Positions 33,058 through 44,028 of a DNA stretch of 64,000 bases are shown piece after piece. Location: NCBI GenBank assembly GCA_015143295.1, contig CM026554.1, positions 26,443,215 to 26,507,214 of the forward strand. The letters run 5' to 3'. Origin of the DNA: Tetracentron sinense. Lineage: Eukaryota > Streptophyta > Magnoliopsida > Trochodendrales > Trochodendraceae. Made by a program: the position numbers and the translations under genes. The notes beneath the pieces were generated by a model that worked only from the letters and a program-made list of their open reading frames with translations, was not told where the DNA came from and did not search any database. How positions within the stretch are numbered: the first letter of the stretch is position 1; every line of letters starts with the position of its first letter.

Positions 33058-36000
33058 TTTAGAGCCCTGGAAATTTAGTTCACTATTCATGTGAACAGTG
33101 CCCTTGTATGGTGTGTTTAAAGGCCTAAGGCCTTCCTTGGTGTTCTTAGTATTATGGTGAATCAAGGGAAGGTTTAGGTACATGTTTTGAGTCTCAAAGA
33201 GAGAGTATAAATATACTCTAAGTGGGTAAAAATAAGGGTATAAAATACCCTAAGTGTTTAATGGGTTGTAAGTAACTAGTGAGGAAAATATTGCTAGTGC
33301 GCGAGGCATAAAGAGGCCAGGGCCTCTCATGCATGTTGGTGTGAATTCAAATGAACACCTAGGTGGGTTATAAACCTATGGGGAATGATTCACGAGGTGT
33401 GATTAGGGTGTTGGACCCAAGGGAAAGGAGTGTGAAAGCACTCCTTATGTTCTAGGTGTTGAAGAGGTATGTTTTGGCATTACCCTCAACTTTGAAAAGC
33501 TCTAGTTCAGTCACCGTTGCTTGGAATTGAGTGATTCTTGAATTTTTGAAAAGGTATTTAAACCCTTTAAAAGGCTCATGCTTTACACTTTTTTATATTT
33601 TGAGCGTAAGTATGTCAAATGTGAGGTTTCCGAAAGGTGGTCTGTGGTCGATTCAGCCGTTATGTTGGATCAGTCAACTTATGGGGCCCATTTAGACTAA
33701 GTAAAACTCAAAATTAGGAGTTATATAAAACGGGAAAGTTGTTCCCCTTTCAAAGAAGAATCCAACACAAGTTGAATCGTCAAAATCGGATAAGGGAGTC
33801 AAACATTATGGCCAAAATACCAAACTGGGTCAGCAACCGGTCTACCGAACCTGCCAAAATTTGTATGGTATTTTTGTCTAGAGAGCTTATTTTGAACCGG
33901 TCAACCGATGGGCACCACCGGTCGACCGAACAACGCGTTTTTGGCCTTTTTTTAGTTGATTTTAAGTCAAATCATTGAGGGTATGTTAGTCTTTGACCAC
34001 CCCAACTTCTATATATACCCAAAACTCATGAGAGAGGGTTTCATAAACCCTCTATAAGACCAAATTTGGAGAGATTTAGAGAAGAGGAGAAAGGGGATTT
34101 CACCCTAGGGCATCATCTTGAAGCAATCAAGGGTTTTGAAGACCCAAGATCATCCTTTTGGCTTGGAATCATCAAATCCACCCTCAAGTGGTTTTCTTTC
34201 CCACTCAAGCATCCTTCAAGCAAGGGTCCTCCTCTCCCAAATTGGAGTTTAATCAAGGGTTTCCACTCAAGATCAAGCCTTGATTTTAAGTTTAGTACAC
34301 CCTACTAACTTCCTTAGTAATAACCTAGATTTCTTCCTCAAATATAATGAGTTTACATGTTGTTTGTCCTTTTTTCTTGAGTTATGATGTAATCCCTATA
34401 ATAAACAAGATAAACGAATAAAGGTATGAGAATGTGCGAACGGATGGTGGATTGTGGCGAATGGATGCCGTTTGGGGTGATGTATGTAGTGTGATGGATA
34501 ATGGTGGAAGGAAATTTTCAAACATAATGAATACACCCTTGTGTTTGTTGAAAAATATGCACTAAGAAACTTAAATCAAAAGACTATAAATGTGATGCCT
34601 ACCAAGTGTTTGATAAAATGCTTAAATGTGAACTTGAATTATGAAAGTATGAATTGAGTTATTCTTTCTAAATGCCTACCATGATCAAACGCACTACATG
34701 TCATCTATATTTCCATATGCTTATATTAAGAATTGAAATGCTACACTCATGTGATCCTCCTATTCAAGCATGCCATCATGTCTACTACAATTGCTACACA
34801 CACGCACCCATGTATGCATGAACTGGGTTTTCAAGAATATGTGCATATGATAAATCAAATGAAAACATTACATGTCAAGGAGGTTGGTAGTCCAGGGATG
34901 TTCGGGTGCTAGCCTCTGGCTCACAAGTTAAACAAACATGAATGTCAAGGGTAGGGCATATCCCTGGGATATGTCATACCTGGCTCACAAGAAAACACGA
35001 CAAGCAAGAATCAAGAATCATGGAAGGATGTTAGTGTAATAAGACCGGGTACGGGCATTAACATCTGTTCCCAAACATGTATGAGAGGATGCTGGTATAC
35101 TAAGACCAGGCACAGGTACTAGCATTTGTCTCCAAGTAACATAACAAGTATGAAAGTATGCTAGTGTACTAAGACCAGGTACGGGCACTAGCATATATTT
35201 CCAAGGCAAGCATGAAAGGGTGTTAATGTACTAAGACCATGTACAGGCATTAACATCTGTTTCCAACAAGTATGAGAGGATACTAGTATACTAAGACCAG
35301 GAACGAGTACTAGTATTTGTCTCCAAGCAAGAATCAAGAAATATGGAAGGGTGATAATGTACTAAGTCCAGGTACGGGCATTATCATCTGCTCCAAGGAA
35401 AACAAGAAAATTCACAAGCGATTCAACAAGAAAACACGCATGACACTCACGAGACAAGAACCTATGTCCGTCCATTTCGTAGTTCGGGTACTAGCCAACG
35501 AGAAGAAACTCATAAAACATGTAAGGAACCTACAAGAAGCATAAAATGTAAAGTGTAAATTACAAGAATCACAAGGAAGGTGAAAAAGGTTTTAGTCAAA
35601 GCATGAACCTTGAGTATGAGTTTAAATATGATGCTCAGTATTATATTTGTTATTTGTTATTGCTTCCGCACTCTGATTTTTGAAATGTGATGATGAACTG
35701 TATGATGTATGTTATTTTATTGTTATTACTATTGTTAGTTAGTAGCTTGTACTCGCTGAGTATTCCATGCTCAGTCGTACTTTCATGTCGGCAGGTACAT
35801 TATGCGATATGTGGACTCTTGTCCCTTGGATCGAGGGAGCTCAGGGTGAGCAGGAGGTTATTCGGATGCTTACCTAGATATTAGGAGGTTTGGCATATGG
35901 CCAATGGTTGGGATGAGTGAGAGAGAGAGATGTATTTGGATTCTTGTGTTTGGGGATGTTGTCTCACTTGAGTTGGGACTCAAGTTGAAGAGTTCATGTT

Positions 36001-36168
36001 GTAAACCCTATTCAATTATTGTAATCATTTGCACTTGGAATATAGTTAGGTCATTAAAGAAATTTTTAGTTCTCTATTTTGCCAGCCTTGTATACTCTTA
36101 ATGGTTGATTAAGGTTAAGTCACGTCGCCAAAGTATCCCAACTCCTAGGGGTATTTTGGGGTGTTACA
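33058..36168 (+). repeat. 3' LTR of the gag-only Gypsy element (family J)
   Basis: 3111 bp, colinear with the 5' LTR. The first bases read TTTAGAGCCC where the 5' LTR has TGTAGAGCCC. It lacks about 57 bp present at about 28460-28516 in the 5' LTR; the missing part is bounded by CTCAAG on both sides. TATA box near 34010-34020, palindrome CGGTCGACCG at 33919-33928, hairpin array at 35027-35389. Confidence 0.92.
35027..35389 (+). repeat. Six-monomer hairpin array in the 3' LTR
   Basis: Same array as at 29348-29709. Some monomers pair better here than in the 5' LTR: TATGCTAGTG/CACTAGCATA and TGTTAATG/CATTAACA are perfect, while the 5' copies carry mismatches. The first monomer has CATTAACATC, a G-T wobble change. 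Confidence 0.85.
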
Positions 36169-36173
36169 GTGTA

Positions 36174-37694
36174 GGTTGGTACGATCGAGTCTCGGTACTA
36201 GAAGCCCTATTTGAAATTTTTTTATAAAAGGTGTTGTGAACTTTTGCAAATATTTTTGATTTTGACAGAAAAAATGCTTAGCTAGCTTTTAGATTTACTA
36301 GTAAATTGCCTTTGTTAGGGCTTAGAGGAGATTTGTAGTCTGTCTTTTACTCTCAGAGAGTGGAGTATGACTCAGAAGAGGTTTTGCTCTCACTGGGGCT
36401 GTTGAGGGCAGATGCGCGAGCTTGTCTCTTTCCTATTGAAGATTGAGGATTCTTGTTGGGGGGAGCCTGCCGAAGTGTTGAAAGTAGTTGGAAACTTCTA
36501 TTGGGGATCTGCTGGGGAATGTGACAATGTTGTAGGCCACTGCTGGGGAATTTTTCTCAATGGAATCTCTGCTAGGGATAGTCGGGAGTTCGGTGAGATT
36601 GATTGGTGTTAGATTTTGTTACCGAACTGCTTTCAGCTTTTCCTTTTTTACCCTTGGAATGACCAAGTTATGGGATTCACATAATTTTTGAGTGATGAGG
36701 CCGTTGCCGGTTTTTCTCATACCTACGAAGCTGATTGATTTTTGTCCTTTTTTTACATCTAGTCACAAGACTAGGTCTGGGGTCACATAATGTTTGAGCA
36801 ATGAGGCCGTTGCTAGTTTTCACTCATGCTCGTGATTTTTTTGAGGAATTGGATCTTCTCCCATTATTGCCCTGAATGACACTCCTCTGGGGATTATGGG
36901 GATGAAGTTTTCGCTGAGGATGTAGATGTGATATAACGCTTGCACTCGCAGTTCCTAGGGGATCTAGGAGGACTTAGAGTGGGACAAAATGTAGGCTAGG
37001 GGATTGAAGTTTGGGACACTCTGAGATTGCTGCAGTTGATTTTCACTCCTTTAGAAATTTCACCCCTTTTTTGTTCCACTGGGGAATTTTTCTCTTTGAT
37101 AGAAGCTGAATTTAGGGAGAGATTGACTCTATTGGGAAAAGTTTTTAGGAGAGGTTGTCTCTACTTAGGGAATGTCTTAGGAGAGGTTGATTTTGTCTGG
37201 GAGAGAGTCTGAGAGAATGTCTCTGTGGAGATCTCTAACTTTGAGAATGTTTCAACTTCTATCTTGGGTTTTCCTTTGATAGAAATTTTTATACCCTTGA
37301 GAGTTGACTCCGTCGGGGAGGTCGAGAGAGTTTGTCTCTGATTGGGGAAAGCTTGACTCTACGGGGGAAACTCCAAAGAGGTGTGGACCTCACTTGGGGG
37401 ATGATTAAGTAGATATCTTGATTCCTCTAGTGGTTGTACCTGATTGTCTGGTTGCCTACGTACACTTTACAGGATCAGGTCATGACGTAGTTTAGGCAAA
37501 TGCCGTAAACGACAAGGGAGGGTGTCCCTGAAAAGGTTTTGTGAAAGAAAGGCTATTAAGCTCAAGGAGCTAACTAGAGGATTTCATTGATTTAAAAATG
37601 GTTTACATTGCTGGGGATGAGGAGTGTGTCAAGGATGACCTCTTGTCATTTGTCGGAGAATCTATGAGTGCAAAATGCCTATCAGATCTAGATC
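36174..37694 (-). other. 3' untranslated region of the Tat element, proximal part
   Basis: Follows the integrase stop on the - strand and has no gene. It includes the post-pol module (37441-37572) and a zone (36360-37400) with many diverged short repeats such as GGGGAATTTTTCTC, GAGGTTGTCTCTAC and GCTGGGGAATGTG. Two direct copies of TTTGAG(T/C)(G/A)ATGAGGCCGTTGC lie near 36690 and 36795. Confidence 0.6.
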
Positions 37695-39267
37695 CTAAGC
37701 ATAGTATCGTTTGACTTTGTCCATGTTGACAGGCTCTGGGAGGTCTTCGTCATCCATACGTCCTAGTCGAAGGGCACCACCAGAAAATTTTTCTCGGACG
37801 ATGTATGGGCCTTCGTAATTGGGAGTGAACTTGCCCCTCGAGTCAGGGCAGTTTGGCAACATCTTCCGGAGAACTAGGTCACCGACTTCGATACTTTAGG
37901 GCTTAACTTTCTTGTTGAATGCCCTAGCCATGCGCCTCTAGTAGGCCTAAGAGTGGTTGATGGCTTTCAGTCACCGCTCTTCTATCTGATTCAGCTGTTT
38001 ATATCGGGTCTGTGCCCATTCTGTTTCTGAGATTTCTGCTTCCACTAACACCCGGAGTGATGGAATTTCTACTTCAATGGGGAGGGCTGCTTCCATACGA
38101 TAAGCCAAAGAGTGGTTTTACCCCAGTTGAGGTTTAGATGGATGTTCTGTAGGCCATGAGTGCATATGGGAGCATCTCATGCCAGGCAGAGTAATTGGTT
38201 GCCATCTTTTCTATGATTTTCTTCTTGTTTTTATAGGCGGCTTCAACTACACCATTGGTTTGTGGTCTATATGGCATGGAGTTGTGATGCTATATCTTGA
38301 ATCTCTGATAGAGATCTGTCATCCCCTTGTTGCAGAAATTGAGAGCATTATCTGTTACAATCTCAAATGGGACTCCATAACGACAGATGATGTCATTTTT
38401 TAGAAAACGCTGAACCACAGAGGCTGTAACATTGGCATATGAGGCTGCCTCGACCCATTTGGTGAAATAATCAATTGCTACCAGAATGAATCGATGTCCA
38501 TTAGATGCTTTCAGGGCTATGGGCCCGATGACATAGATGCCCCAAGCTGAGAATAGCCATGGAGCGGTGAGACTGAGTAGCCTGGTTGGCAGTGCGTTGA
38601 TCTTGTCGGCGTAGATTTGGCATTAGTGGTATTTTTGTACATGTCGACAACAATCATTCTGTAGTAGACCAGTAGTAGCCCAGTCTGAGTATCTTCTTAG
38701 AAAGAATTAGCCTATTCATATGTGGGCCGCAAGTTCCTCCATGAACTTCTTCAACTACTTGTGCAGCTTCATTGGTATCGAGGCATCTGAGCCAGATTAT
38801 GTTCGGCAATCTTTTGTACAAGATTCTCCCTGAGAGGACAAACTGATTGGCCAGCCTTCTGACTGCCCGGTGATCTGTTTCAGTGGCATCGAGTGGGAAG
38901 GCCCTGTCCTTGAGATATTACTTGATGTCTGCATACCAAGGCTTCTTGTCTGATACCTCTTCTATCTCAAGGCAGTAGGAGGCTGATCCTGTTGCTGAAT
39001 CTCGATTGGCCAGAGTATGATGCCCTTAGGAATCTGTACCATGTAGGCAAGAGTAGCTAGTGCATCGGAAAATCTATTGTAGTTCCTGGACCTGTGACTG
39101 AAGGTGATCCTTCTGAACTGAGTGATCAACACGTTGAGGTAGACTAGGTATGGGACTAGCCTGGCTTCTCGGATGGCCCAAGAATCGTTTGCTTGACAGA
39201 TTACTAAAGATGAGTCACCGTAGACGTCTATCTCTTCAATCCTAATGCTTAAGGCTTCTTTTAGTCT
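37695..39267 (-). pseudogene. pol: Integrase and RNase H end of the Tat pol
   Basis: Read from the right: an RNase H end (IDVYGDSSLVICQA), a linker, a zinc-binding remnant (CRHVQKYH, stop, CQIYADKINALP), the catalytic core (WGIYVIGPIALKASNG, ILVAIDYFTKWVEAASY, VTDNALNF, RPQTNGVVEAAYKNKKK) with the Asp, Asp and Glu positions visible, and the GPY-type tail (NYEGPYIV ... EDLPEPVNM) ending in TAG at 37695-37697. Several stops and frame changes make it inactive. Integrase would join the element cDNA to chromosomal DNA. The upstream RNase H part continues at 43918 across a LINE. Confidence 0.85.
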
Positions 39268-39545
39268 GGCTATGCATTTTTTTTATTAAATCACCCAGAG
39301 GGAGCGAGGGGCAGACCTCTACCAGTTTATTAATAAAATATAAAAAATACAAAGAATTGGGGGGGGGGGGGGGGGAGGACATAAAACTGAAACCCATCTG
39401 AGAACACCGACTTACACAGGGATATTATATATTGAAATCGGTCTATGTGCACCATACCTTTAATAGGCCTCGGGCACTCACTTATATATCTGAAAATTTT
39501 GTTATCCTGATTCCTATAAGCTTCTTTGGAGAGATAGTCAGCGAT

Positions 39546-39779
39546 CTAGTTATTTTCACGATAAGTATGCTGAAAAACCAAATTACATTTGTTCTTCAAA
39601 CTGATAATTTTCTTCCACCCATGCCATGTTTTCCATGGGGGATCCATAATACCATTGATAACGTCAATAGTGATTTTAGAGTCACTTTCCACAATGATAT
39701 TAGTTATCCCCAGTTTATCACACAACAAACATCCATCCCATAGGGCCCTTATTTCAGCAATTGTGTTGGATTCCAGCAC
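39546..39779 (-). pseudogene. LINE RNase H domain
   Basis: VLESNTIAEIRALWDGC ... IIVESDSKITIDVING is the plant RNase H-like fold found at the C-terminus of some L1 ORF2 proteins, with the conserved E and the ESDS block containing the Asp. The frame ends just after HTYRENN. Upstream residues (39780-40010) are decayed and partly deleted. Confidence 0.75.
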
Positions 39780-40013
39780 ATTAAACTCATAGTAAGCTAT
39801 AATTATTTCACCATTTGAATCCCTAATGATTCCACCTCCTCCACTAACTCTGTGTCACTGTTAGCTGCTCCATCTGTGTTTAATTTGAACCATCCAGGAG
39901 ACGAACTATTCCATTTTTTTAAAAATGGGCCTTTTAGTCTTAGGATTAATCGAGATAATATCAAAATAAACACATAAATCATTCTCGATGGAACTTAAAT
40001 TTTTTGTAAACTT

Positions 40014-40964
40014 CTAGACTTTCGCTGCACCATTCACCCCTTCATTAATTCTGTTCAGAATATCCTTGATGTGTCTTTTGAAGTTATCATACCTCGAAGC
40101 AGTCCAAAAAAGCCATATCTCCCAACAAACGTATACCGGTAAGAATTTAAATAGCTGGATGATAGATCTTTTCTGCCCATTACAGAAAATGAGAGCATCG
40201 TCTGCAAAAAGTAAGTGAGAGATAGGTATGGCGCATCTGGATGTCCTATAGTATCCAACTTTATTTTTTACAAAACATTTCTTCAATCCTCGGCTTAGAA
40301 CCTCTTCTGCCAGTATGAACAAATTCGGAGAAATTGGATCACCTTGGTGTAACCCTCGTGAAGACTGAAAAAAACCATGCAATCTTCCATTAATGATAAT
40401 CGAGAAAAAAGGAGAAGTAATGCAACCTTTTATCAGCTTTAAGAAATCTTCACTAAATCCATGTTTCTTCAAAACTAAAAGAATAAAATCTCATTCCATT
40501 CTATCATATGCTTTGGCCATATCCAGCTTGAAGATCACATTTCCCCCTCTTACTTTCCTGTTTATATTTGAAGCCATGTCTTGCGCCATTGAAATGTTAT
40601 CCACAATGTTTCTCCCTTTGACAAATGCTGACTGCTCCTCAAATATTAATTTTGGTAAAATAAGACCCACTCGGGAAGCAATTACCTTTGCTATGATTTT
40701 GTAGAAAACATTGCAAAGACTGATAGGCCAAAAATCACCAAAGGACACTGGGTTCTTAGTTTTCGCAATCAAACATAGCATCATAGCATTTACAACTCTT
40801 GGAATGAAACCATTATGAAAAAAGAATTGAATCGAAGCTATTAGGTCTTCTTTAATAATTTCCCAACAATGTTGGAAGAACATACCAGAAAAACCATCTG
40901 GTCTCGGCATTTTGCAAAGCTGAACATTCTCCTCATCCGAAACAAGAGATGGGATACTCTCCAT
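40014..40964 (-). pseudogene. LINE reverse transcriptase domain
   Basis: Two open parts in nearly continuous reading. The first has ALPRPDGFSGMFFQ-like residues (here KMPRPDGFSGMFFQ), WPISLCNVFYKIIAKVIASR, AFVKGRNIVDN and KLDMAKAYDRME. The second has GLHQGDPISPNLF and the catalytic FADDALIF. They are parted by TGA at about 40489, where TGG (Trp) is expected after DRME. This is the non-LTR reverse transcriptase that copies LINE RNA at the target nick. It is inactive here. Confidence 0.88.
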
Positions 40965-41036
40965 GACACTATCCCCCCCTGAAATCCCTCCTGAAGGAAG
41001 AATTTTCTGAAAATATTTAACTGCCTCCCTGCCCTT

Positions 41037-42120
41037 CTATTCTTCTTCAGTCAACCAGTTTCCATTGCTATCTTTAATAGTATGCACCGTATTCCTTTTT
41101 CGATTATTTTGATAAACTGCATGGAAAATTTTCATGTTTTTGTCTCCTTTTAACCAGAGCTCTCGAGATTTTTGTTTCCAGAAAATCTCTTCAAGATCTA
41201 AATATTTTTTTAGATCCGATTTTGCACGACATAATTCTATGTAGCCCTCTTCATTCCAGTTATTTTGCATATGGTTCTCCAGTTCTTCCAATTTACTTTC
41301 ACAAGCTCTCAGATGAGCAAAACTATTCCCAAAGTGGTTCTTATTCCATACAGATAATTCAACTTTTAGAGCTTTTAATTTTAAGAAAAAGGAGATGATA
41401 GGGTTACCTGGTTTTACTGATTTCCAACTCTCCTTCATGATATCCATGAAACCTTCATCCTTTATCCACATATTTTAGAATTTGAACGAAGAAGGGGCTC
41501 CTCTCAATTTTTTAGCAGCTTTGATAAGAAGACGAACATGATCCGAGGGACTTCTAGGAAGATGGGTAATAATAGTTTGAGAATACCCTTCTTGCCAAGT
41601 TGAATTAAACAGCACTCTATCCAGCCTGGCCTATATACAGTGAGCTTTAACACGATCATTGCACCATGTAAATTTGTTTCCTACAACTCCCCCGTCAATC
41701 AAACCACACTGTGTAACATATCATTGAATTCTTCTATCGCATTTAACACTGGGAAGAAACATCTGCACTTAAAATTTTTAACTCCTCCCATAATTCCCTT
41801 CTTTCTACTCTACCACAAGAAGCGTAAATAAAGGAGAACCTTATCGGATTCGACCCTCTCTCCGAGAGAACCATCGAAATACACTGGGAAGAACTCTGGA
41901 TTGACAAAACTGAAATCTCATCCTTCCAGAAAACCCATATTATACTGGACTCTCCATTATTCTCAGTATGGTTTTTGAATCCCATCTCTTTGCCACATTT
42001 ATCTTGGAATTTTAATTTTTTTTCTGATCGAGGATTGCTACTAAAGAAAATTTTCTCTCCAACATTACCAATTTCAATCTCCTACAGGAATTTGGGTTGC
42101 CTGCTCCTCGAATGTTCCAC
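41037..42120 (-). pseudogene. Decayed endonuclease and linker region of LINE ORF2
   Basis: 41743-41985 encodes SIIWVFWKDEISVLSIQSSSQCISM ... FSFIYASCGRVERRELWEEL, matching the middle of an L1 AP-type endonuclease (the FIYASC and RRELW blocks). The N-terminal metal-binding part is fragmented. 41037-41471 encodes the linker ahead of the reverse transcriptase (LSVWNKNHFGN, LWLKGDKNMKIFH). Stops and shifts separate the pieces. Confidence 0.75.
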
Positions 42121-42443
42121 ATAATTGCATTAAACATAATGAGACAATTGAGAATTTGCTTGCAGCCCCGCTCTGGACTTCGATCTTGTTACTCTCATCC
42201 TTGATTTTGGGTTGGAATTCTCTATGTCATGTTTCGATTGACTGACAGTATAATTCTTTAACCACACAGATCCAACGATTTTATTAGAGAAAACCTTGCA
42301 ACTAAGAATGAAATCCTCCTTATTCGAAAAAGGTATACCTCTACTCATCTTTATATCAGACCGACCCCCCTCATCTTTTGTAAGCGAAGACTTTGAAACC
42401 TCCTCTTCCTTAGATCGGCTAAAACTTCTTGGTTTCTCGAATT

Positions 42444-43775
42444 TTAGAGCTTCCAGCAACATATGATTTTCTTGTTCCTCATTAATCCCCCACTGCTCTC
42501 GGACTCTTTTTCAGTATTCTCAATAACAATGATTTCATTCGGATCTGCATTCAGAAGATCTTCTGTATCCTGTTCTTTTGTCTCTAGGTTCCCGTGCTCT
42601 ATATTGGAGACTTCAATCTCATTGTCCTCTTCGCCAATTGGTTTTTGATATTCAATGTGCCTTCCCATCTCTCTCTTTCGGTCTGGAGTTACATCATTCT
42701 CTTTATTTTTTGCTTTACCTTGTATGATTTCCTGATTGATCAAAGTATCCTCTATCAATGTGAGAACTTCAAATTTGTTTGTTGATATAAACCCGATCTG
42801 CTCTTGATCTAGTACCCGTTCTTCTCTCAGTTCAGCCCCTAATAATATATTTAACTGATTCTGCTCATCGGATAGCACCTTCTCGTTCTTCCCGAAAGTT
42901 TTTTCTACCCATTTTTTTGTATTTTCCTTAGCACTCGGAATTGTTCGCTCTTCTGTTTTCCCATTTTTGGCTTTCTCCCTGACAACTCTTTTGAAATACC
43001 TCTTCTCCTTACTTTGACAAGTTTCACTGTTGTGCCCAATTTTGTTACATCTCTCACAGATAATTGGATCTTTCTCATATATTATCTGTTGCCATCTACC
43101 CGATGTGTTTAAGCCTAACCAGAACCGATATATTTTGGGTTTGGAAACGTCTATCTCAACACACATCCTGGTCATACTCGGTCTTGAGAGAGTTTTAGTC
43201 GAACCATCTACCTTCGATACCTTCCCCACATTACTTCCAATCAGCTTTAGGTCCTTTGGGTTGAAGAAGTTTATTGGTAGCCCCGGTAAGTTTATCCATA
43301 TGGGAACAACCATAGGTTCTGCCCCTGCGAGAAATAAAGGAGTCCATTTTATAAATCGAACCATTTGCCCCTCCATGTAGCAATACTCTTTGATCCAGAC
43401 AGAAAGAAAATTTGCTTCTGTTTCAAATCTTATTAGCATATGTCGCTCATCCAAAATCGCTATAGATCTTCTGAACTTGTTGTGAATCTCTTCCCTTATG
43501 TATTCAACCAATTCTTCAATCGATGATATTCTGAAGGTGAACTTTGTAATTAAAACATTCTGGAATATAGCAGCCAATGTGTTTAGTTCTTCATTCGAGA
43601 AGAAAAGAGCTGGTTCACCTTGATATGATGATGGTTTCTTCATTTTGGTTAAGGATTCAAAACTAAACTCTCCTTGGTGATTGATGTTTTGGCTCGATAT
43701 GTATGTGTTTCCTACCACTGTAGCATAGGATTTCCTTGAAAAAGCTGGCGGTCTTGGTGGAGATCTCCCTCTCAT
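42444..43775 (-). CDS. LINE ORF1: DUF4283 / zinc-knuckle RNA-binding protein
   Basis: 443 codons from ATG at 43775. The N-terminus (RKSYATVVG) leads into a DUF4283-like domain (about residues 60-210: GEPALFFSNEELNTLA, RHMLIRFETEANFLSVW, VRFIKWTPLF, PIWINLPGLPINFFNPKDL), then a PSMTRMCVEIDVSKP block and a CCHC knuckle CERCNKIGHNSETC (about residues 238-251). The rest is acidic and charged. This is the Gag-like RNA-binding protein of plant L1 elements. The frame is open, but the element is otherwise defective. The related protein at 62.7 kb shares most of these blocks. Confidence 0.85.
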   Translation of the reverse strand: MRGRSPPRPPAFSRKSYATVVGNTYISSQNINHQGEFSFESLTKMKKPSSYQGEPALFFSNEELNTLAAIFQNVLITKFTFRISSIEELVEYIREEIHNKFRRSIAILDERHMLIRFETEANFLSVWIKEYCYMEGQMVRFIKWTPLFLAGAEPMVVPIWINLPGLPINFFNPKDLKLIGSNVGKVSKVDGSTKTLSRPSMTRMCVEIDVSKPKIYRFWLGLNTSGRWQQIIYEKDPIICERCNKIGHNSETCQSKEKRYFKRVVREKAKNGKTEERTIPSAKENTKKWVEKTFGKNEKVLSDEQNQLNILLGAELREERVLDQEQIGFISTNKFEVLTLIEDTLINQEIIQGKAKNKENDVTPDRKREMGRHIEYQKPIGEEDNEIEVSNIEHGNLETKEQDTEDLLNADPNEIIVIENTEKESESSGGLMRNKKIICCWKL

Positions 43776-43917
43776 TGGGCGGCTTCCATGAAACCCTAGA
43801 GAGTTTCACGAACAGAAGAAGCTAACTTGCACCTAAAATCATAAACCTACTAACATGCACCTCCAGAGCATAAATGACCACCTCCCAAGATAGTTAATAG
43901 GAAGTGTTTTTAAGCCC

Positions 43918-44028
43918 GGCTATGCATGCCTCATATTTTGCTTCGTTGTTCGAACATCTGAATTTCTGCTTGAGTGAGATGAGAAAGTGGGCTCCTTTGG
44001 GAGAGATCAGGACTGCTCCTGCGCCATA
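43918..44028 (-). pseudogene. pol: RNase H fragment of the Tat pol
   Basis: Encodes GAGAVLISPKGAHFLIS ... CSNNEAKYEACIAGLK, the RNase H domain that removes RNA after copying. It is bounded on the left by the LINE and on the right by a solo LTR at 44029. The preceding YFDEATNSHG residues lie beyond that LTR at about 46247-46290, and the following ones lie beyond the LINE at 39267. Confidence 0.85.

Larger units (their letters stand above)
27331..36168 (+). mobile_element. Gag-only Ty3/Gypsy element (TR-GAG type), complete with TSD
   Basis: Two LTRs (27331-30510 and 33058-36168) flank a 2.55-kb internal region that has a primer-binding site, a gag relic and a polypurine tract but no protease, reverse transcriptase or integrase. 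Perfect GTGTA duplications lie at 27326-27330 and 36169-36173. It sits in the 3' untranslated region of the Tat element. Elements with LTRs and only gag have been described in plants; such an element would depend on enzymes from a related Tekay element. Confidence 0.92.
39277..43906 (-). mobile_element. L1-type plant LINE, internally deleted
   Basis: Runs on the - strand from a 5' end near 43906 to a short A tail (T8 on the + strand, 39277-39284). GGCTATGCA at both ends (39268-39276 and 43918-43926) lies within an imperfect duplication of about 20 bp, and the flanks are parts of one RNase H coding sequence of the Tat element. Contents in order: ORF1, a decayed endonuclease, reverse transcriptase and RNase H. 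At 4.6 kb it is shorter than usual plant L1s because parts of the endonuclease and of the post-RT region are missing. A G17 run on the + strand lies at 39359-39375. Confidence 0.88.
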
